From Ruminococcus sp. (GTDB lineage Bacteria > Bacillota > Clostridia > Oscillospirales > Ruminococcaceae), in the NCBI RefSeq assembly GCF_017650195.1, contig NZ_JAGCFH010000102.1, positions 1 to 40,844 of the forward strand: DNA of 40,844 nt, read 5' to 3'. The position numbers and the translations under genes were made by a program. Each line of letters starts with the position of its first letter. The first letter of the stretch is position 1. Of this stretch, positions 40,373 to 40,844 are shown in pieces. Under the pieces are notes generated by a model. That model had not been told where the DNA came from, searched no databases, and saw nothing but the letters and a program-made list of their open reading frames with translations.

Positions 40373-40844
40373 TCAGAAAACGCCGTTTTCGATAGCCTTC
40401 ATAAGTCCGCCATTTTCGATTATATTCTGTACGAACTCCGGGAAGGGAGCCGTTCTGTACTCCTTACCCGTAGTTATATTGCGTATTATCCCGTTATCGA
40501 GGTCAGCCTCTACGGTATCTCCCTCGGATATCTCCTCCGCAGCCGCAGGGCACTCAACTATAGCAAGACCTATATTTATTGCGTTGCGGTAGAAGATACG
40601 TGCGAAGCTCTTTGCGATAACGAGAGATACTCCGCTTGCCTTTATGGCTATGGGAGCGTGTTCACGGGAGGAGCCGCAGCCGAAATTCATGCCGGCGGTT
40701 ATGATATCCCCCGGCTTTACGCGGCTGATAAAGGTCCTGTCAAGGTCCTCCATGCAGTGGCTCGCAAGCTCCCTGTGGTTGCTGGTGTTGAGGTAACGGG
40801 CAGGGATAATAACGTCCGTATCCACATTGTCCCCGTATTTTATA
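40373..40844 (-). CDS. leuD: 3-isopropylmalate dehydratase small subunit, 5' end outside window
   Basis: Small subunit that completes the active site of the LeuCD isomerase in leucine synthesis. Motifs are [27 protein letters not shown] and the [15 protein letters not shown] block. The frame continues to the window edge ([11 protein letters not shown]), so the first few residues are missing; the GTG at 40825 is internal. leuC is expected just beyond the edge. Followed by the YhfC gene and, further on, leuB. Confidence 0.96.
   Translation of the reverse strand, partial: IKYGDNVDTDVIIPARYLNTSNHRELASHCMEDLDRTFISRVKPGDIITAGMNFGCGSSREHAPIAIKASGVSLVIAKSFARIFYRNAINIGLAIVECPAAAEEISEGDTVEADLDNGIIRNITTGKEYRTAPFPEFVQNIIENGGLMKAIENGVF

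Overview
The window is a stretch of chromosome from an anaerobic Firmicute, most likely a Ruminococcus of the rumen or gut type. The main evidence is a secreted protein with a cellulosome-type dockerin (two F-hand-like calcium repeats, residues about 622-695 of the 16701-19805 gene), Thr/Ser-rich lipoproteins, consensus Gram-positive promoters and Shine-Dalgarno sites, a CIRCE/HrcA heat-shock operon, a tryptophan T-box, a THF riboswitch, [FeFe]-hydrogenase maturation (hydE) and a 2-hydroxyacyl-CoA dehydratase activase. There is no phage, insertion sequence, tRNA, rRNA or CRISPR array. Nearly all of it is housekeeping chromosome with some lineage-specific genes.

Layout. 1-3884 (+): the 3' end of an acyl-CoA dehydratase activase, its C-terminal half as a separate gene, phosphatidylserine decarboxylase and a lipoprotein. 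3935-6404 (+): ylxM-ffh-rpsP-khpA (protein targeting and translation) from a consensus promoter to a terminator. 6440-7673 (+): a DUF805 membrane protein with a zinc ribbon and a Tyr-Gly-Gln repeat tract. 7678-13270 (-): heat-shock operon hrcA-grpE-dnaK-(small membrane protein)-dnaJ under CIRCE, followed by a DUF6483 gene. 13379-15472 (+): THF riboswitch, folT (folate ECF transporter S subunit) and folC. 15611-16324 (-): lipoprotein. 16701-20225 (+): large dockerin protein whose reading frame continues past an in-frame TAG. 20323-22077 (-): trpB2 under a Trp T-box. 22265-22981 (-): XRE regulator. 23220-27936 (+): histidine phosphatase, membrane protein, RluA-type pseudouridine synthase, luxS and a G5/M23 peptidase.

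27954-36277 (-) appears to be one eight-gene transcription unit: nadA, hydE, four tandem paralogues of a peptidase-U32-like protein with conserved cysteines, a sialate O-acetylesterase-like enzyme and coaX. It has a clear promoter upstream of nadA, tight spacing throughout and a terminator after coaX. nadA and hydE are Fe-S enzymes and the four paralogues look like Fe-S proteins. With coaX, most of the unit concerns cofactors (NAD, H-cluster, CoA), and the function of the four paralogues is unknown. This is the best candidate here for an undescribed system.

36285-40844 (-): an SdpI-like membrane protein, RidA, a lipoprotein, leuB, a small gene broken by an in-frame stop, a YhfC-type intramembrane protease and the 5'-truncated leuD. 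The leuD/leuB pair marks a leucine biosynthesis cluster interrupted by unrelated small genes.

Scattered between genes are short runs of degenerate 7-bp repeats (for example TCTCAAT, CTACTTT/CTACTTA, ATTACGA, GGCTAAC), several of which touch the stop codons of neighbouring genes.
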